NCBI GenBank assembly: GCA_024233935.1
Contig: JACKOY010000010.1
Span: 81,932-145,931 of the forward strand
DNA length: 64,000 bases
Source of the DNA: Spirochaetales bacterium
Lineage (GTDB): Bacteria; Spirochaetota; Leptospiria; Leptospirales; Leptonemataceae
Direction: 5' to 3'
Shown one piece after another: positions 62,446 to 64,000 of the stretch. The position numbers were made by a program, and so were the translations under genes. The notes under the pieces are model-generated. The model was not told where the DNA came from and did no database searches. It saw only the letters and a list, made by a program, of their open reading frames with translations. Numbering within the stretch: position 1 is the stretch's first letter; each line of letters starts with the position of its first letter.

Positions 62446-62479
62446 TTGACGCACTATTCCTGTGTGCACTAGAATAGTG
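62446..62479 (+). promoter_or_regulatory. Antitoxin promoter with palindromic operator
   Basis: TTGACG (62446-62451) and TAGAAT (62470-62475) are separated by 18 bases, a good sigma-70-type promoter. The inverted repeat CACTATTC (62452-62459) ... GAATAGTG (62472-62479) straddles the -10 element and ends two bases before the antitoxin start, an ideal place for autorepression by the ribbon-helix-helix antitoxin. Confidence 0.75.
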
Positions 62480-62481
62480 TG

Positions 62482-62700
62482 ATGAAAAATGTCACCCTGA
62501 GCGCGGATGAACGCTTGATTCGACAGGCCCGGGAGCGGGCCCGGCGCGAAAAGAAAACCCTGAATGCGGTATTCCGGGAGTGGCTGGCCCGCTACGTCGA
62601 CCAGGAGCCGGCCGCGAAGGGTTATTCGGAGCTGATGGAATCGCTACGGTACGCGCAACCCGGTCGTCGTTTCTCGAGAGAGGAAATGAATGCCAGGTAA
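62482..62700 (+). CDS. Ribbon-helix-helix type antitoxin (VapB-like)
   Basis: From ATG 62482 (a GTG precedes it at 62479) the product has 72 residues. The N-terminal KNVTLSADERLIRQARERA followed by KKTLNAVFREWLARYV fits a MetJ/Arc-type ribbon-helix-helix, with the C-terminus available to bind the toxin. It overlaps the toxin gene by 11 bases, the usual VapBC arrangement. Confidence 0.85.
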   Translation: MKNVTLSADERLIRQARERARREKKTLNAVFREWLARYVDQEPAAKGYSELMESLRYAQPGRRFSREEMNAR

Positions 62701-63133
62701 GCGGTCCTTTCTGGATACGAACATTTTTGTATATTCCTTTGATCAATCCCAGCCCACAAAGAGAAAGCGGGCACAGGACCTGATCGCCTCGGCGCTGGCC
62801 GACCGAAACGGAATCATAAGCTATCAGGTCGTGCAGGAGTTTCTAAACGTAGCAACTTCCAAATTCAAGAGGCCGCTGTCCACCCAGGACGCCCGTTCCT
62901 ATCTCGACCGGGTCCTCAATCCACTCTGCGAGGTCTATCCGGACTCTGTCTTCTTCGCAACGGCTCTTTCCCTGCGCGAGGAAAGCGGCTATGCGTTCTA
63001 CGATTCGTTGATTCTGGCGGCTGCGCTGGCGGGTGGCTGCGATCGCCTGCTCACCGAGGACCTTCACGATGGTCAGACGGTCCGGGGTGTTTTGATCCAG
63101 AATCCATTCCCAAAACGCCGCCAATCACGCTGA
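62690..63133 (+). CDS. PIN-domain toxin (VapC-like ribonuclease)
   Basis: The 147-residue protein contains the PIN acidic motifs: FLDTNIFVY (Asp9), VQEFLNV (Glu at about 49) and SGYAFYDSLILAAALAGGCDRLLTEDLHDG with two more aspartates. These form the magnesium site of VapC RNases that cleave tRNA or rRNA. The start overlaps the antitoxin stop region by 11 bases. It is flanked on both sides by repeat-unit fragments. Confidence 0.88.
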   Translation: MPGKRSFLDTNIFVYSFDQSQPTKRKRAQDLIASALADRNGIISYQVVQEFLNVATSKFKRPLSTQDARSYLDRVLNPLCEVYPDSVFFATALSLREESGYAFYDSLILAAALAGGCDRLLTEDLHDGQTVRGVLIQNPFPKRRQSR

Positions 63134-63214
63134 GGAGTTCCTTTTCCCGCTTCGGCCAGGTTCGGTTCCGCTACTTCTCAACGTATTGCGCGGGCCGGAC
63201 CTCTAAGCCAGCGT

Positions 63215-63404
63215 TCGCACCGTCTGCCCGGTCTTTCGCGCAGAGCCGCTGAGTCGCAAGGGAGGGAGCGCCGTAATTACAGCGCTGACCGGATATCCGG
63301 CGACCGCGTTACTGCGGGCGCTTTTCCCCAAATGCTTTCTCTGCGGCGAAGTCGCGCCTCTGCGTGAGGCAGCTATTTGCGGCTTCACTCCTGCGAGCGG
63401 CTCT
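63215..63404. repeat. Intergenic repeat unit right of the toxin-antitoxin module
   Basis: The segment continues the repeat consensus from the point where the 62.4-kb unit stops (...CGCGCAGAGCCGCTGAGTCGCAAGGGAGGG...), then a CTCTGCGGCGAAG...GCGCCTCTGCGTGAGG core whose landmark GCGCCTC is at 63354, exactly 1000 bases after the third landmark. The remaining part of 63134-63412 holds no gene. Confidence 0.75.
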
Positions 63405-63412
63405 ACGGCGTA

Positions 63413-63853
63413 TCAGATGACATGGAAGACTGACAGCAAGGAAGCCGTCAGAAAAGTGAATACAATCAAGTAACACGGCATGGTCACAAGACTGACCCGT
63501 TTCGTGTTCATTTTGGATACACGTTTGCCGAGCAGCACCGGATAGATGGCCCTCAGTGCGATGTAAAGCCCGCCCAGGACTGTGGCATAGAATGTCGATA
63601 CGGTCACGGAAAAGAGCCAGAGTGAAACCAGGAAAGGAACCATTTGCTCCTGCGTATTCGTCACCACGCGATCGACCGCGAGCATTTCTTCATCTTGCCC
63701 GAAATACCGGTCGAATATCTGCCCTCGGGCCTCGTATTCTCTTGCCAGGCGCGCCTTCGTGCCACGTTGCCTGACCAGCAGCAAATAGTACCAAAAGAAT
63801 AAATACGCGCACGTAACAGCAATCGGTCCGGCAAACTGTGACAGGTCACCCAT
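63413..63853 (-). CDS. MAPEG-like membrane protein
   Basis: From ATG 63853 the 146-residue protein has four hydrophobic segments. The middle part, RVVTNTQEQMVPFL with the later GGLYIALRAIYPVLLGK, matches the NxxEQ...R.Y pattern of MAPEG proteins such as microsomal glutathione transferase homologues. Activity is not predictable. The open frame extends upstream to 63922 without support. The gene lies in the repeat-rich end of the window. Confidence 0.75.
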   Translation of the reverse strand: MGDLSQFAGPIAVTCAYLFFWYYLLLVRQRGTKARLAREYEARGQIFDRYFGQDEEMLAVDRVVTNTQEQMVPFLVSLWLFSVTVSTFYATVLGGLYIALRAIYPVLLGKRVSKMNTKRVSLVTMPCYLIVFTFLTASLLSVFHVI

Positions 63854-63939
63854 GAGCAAAGGGCCTCCAATGGCGCCATTTTTCAGAGAAGCAGCGATTT
63901 TCGCAACGCATACTCCGGGCAAGACTCATCGCTTTGCGC

Positions 63940-64000
63940 GCGGCCTTTTTTGTACCGGTCACACTCACTGCCATCGGTCGCTTAGAGTCCGCCGTTTTGT
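63940..64000. repeat. Repeat fragment at the window edge
   Basis: ACCGGTCACACTCACTGCC...CGGTCGCTTAGAGTCCGCCG at 63954-63995 is similar to the CACTC...CCGGTCGC...AGTCCGCGG part of the repeat units at 62.0-62.3 kb; it probably continues past the window. The rest of 63854-63939 shows nothing. Confidence 0.55.

Larger units (their letters stand above)
61836..62481. other. Repeat-filled accessory intergenic region
   Basis: This stretch of 646 bases between the orphan lipoprotein gene and the toxin-antitoxin module contains two full and one interrupted copies of the roughly 190-base intergenic repeat, then the antitoxin promoter. I see no protein-coding gene in it. Confidence 0.7.

Noticed and set aside
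61940..63404. Integron attC-type cassette array
   Set aside because: The repeats lack the GTTRRRY/RYYYAAC core sites of attC and no integrase gene is visible, although the cassette-like placement suggested it.

Overview
The window (about 60% GC by eye) reads as a chromosomal stretch of a Gram-negative-type bacterium with an outer membrane, most likely a Leptospirales-like spirochaete or a relative of high GC. The reasons are the dense SpoIIE-type phosphatase/STAS/GHKL signalling, FecR proteins with fibronectin-like repeats, MORN and lamin-tail lipoproteins, DUF5683 and DUF3187 proteins, and 'VGVPT'-coding palindromic repeats. The assignment is inference; no rRNA or tRNA gene was recognised. 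Neighbouring genes very often overlap by ATGA or lie within a few bases, so most of the window is organised in tight operons.

Region 1 (1-9.8 kb): a partial isoprenylcysteine-methyltransferase-like gene after a CmoA-like methyltransferase; a MoxR ATPase with a CoxE-like VWA protein; then a membrane adenylate cyclase followed by two envelope proteins (FecR/FN3 and FN3/TIG) and an OPA-family transporter. Region 2 (9.8-30.6 kb): a signalling hub with five SpoIIE-type PP2C proteins carrying different sensors (CHASE2, HAMP, unknown plus TPR, unknown), two STAS proteins, one RsbW-like GHKL protein, a CsoR-type regulator with a visible operator, and envelope proteins. A RibD-reductase-like gene here carries a frameshift. 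Region 3 (30.7-46.7 kb): PAP2 phosphatase, sodium:solute symporter with a small partner, a LOG-family lipoprotein, a DUF3187 outer-membrane protein, GapN-like dehydrogenase, PrsW protease, then a glycan-type locus (GT-C glycosyltransferase; carbamoyltransferase-SxtJ-DUF5989), an acyl-CoA synthetase-like protein and an RlmM-like methyltransferase.

Region 4 (46.7-58.0 kb) is the most unusual part: a minus-strand operon of three large lipoproteins with lamin-tail domains (one with two intact HKD phospholipase-D motifs, one with a PLD-like scaffold that lost them), a porin-like beta-barrel broken by one base, and an LpqC/PHB-depolymerase-type esterase. Three exact-period 39-bp repeats with a GTCGG...CCGAC hairpin lie just upstream of the porin. 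I regard this as the best candidate for an undescribed surface system.

Region 5 (58.3-64 kb): a J-domain protein with an OPA-family transporter, then accessory DNA: two orphan envelope proteins, an array of about 190-bp intergenic repeats, and a VapBC-like toxin-antitoxin module that appears to have interrupted one repeat unit, with a clear promoter and palindromic operator. A MAPEG-like membrane protein and a further repeat fragment end the window.
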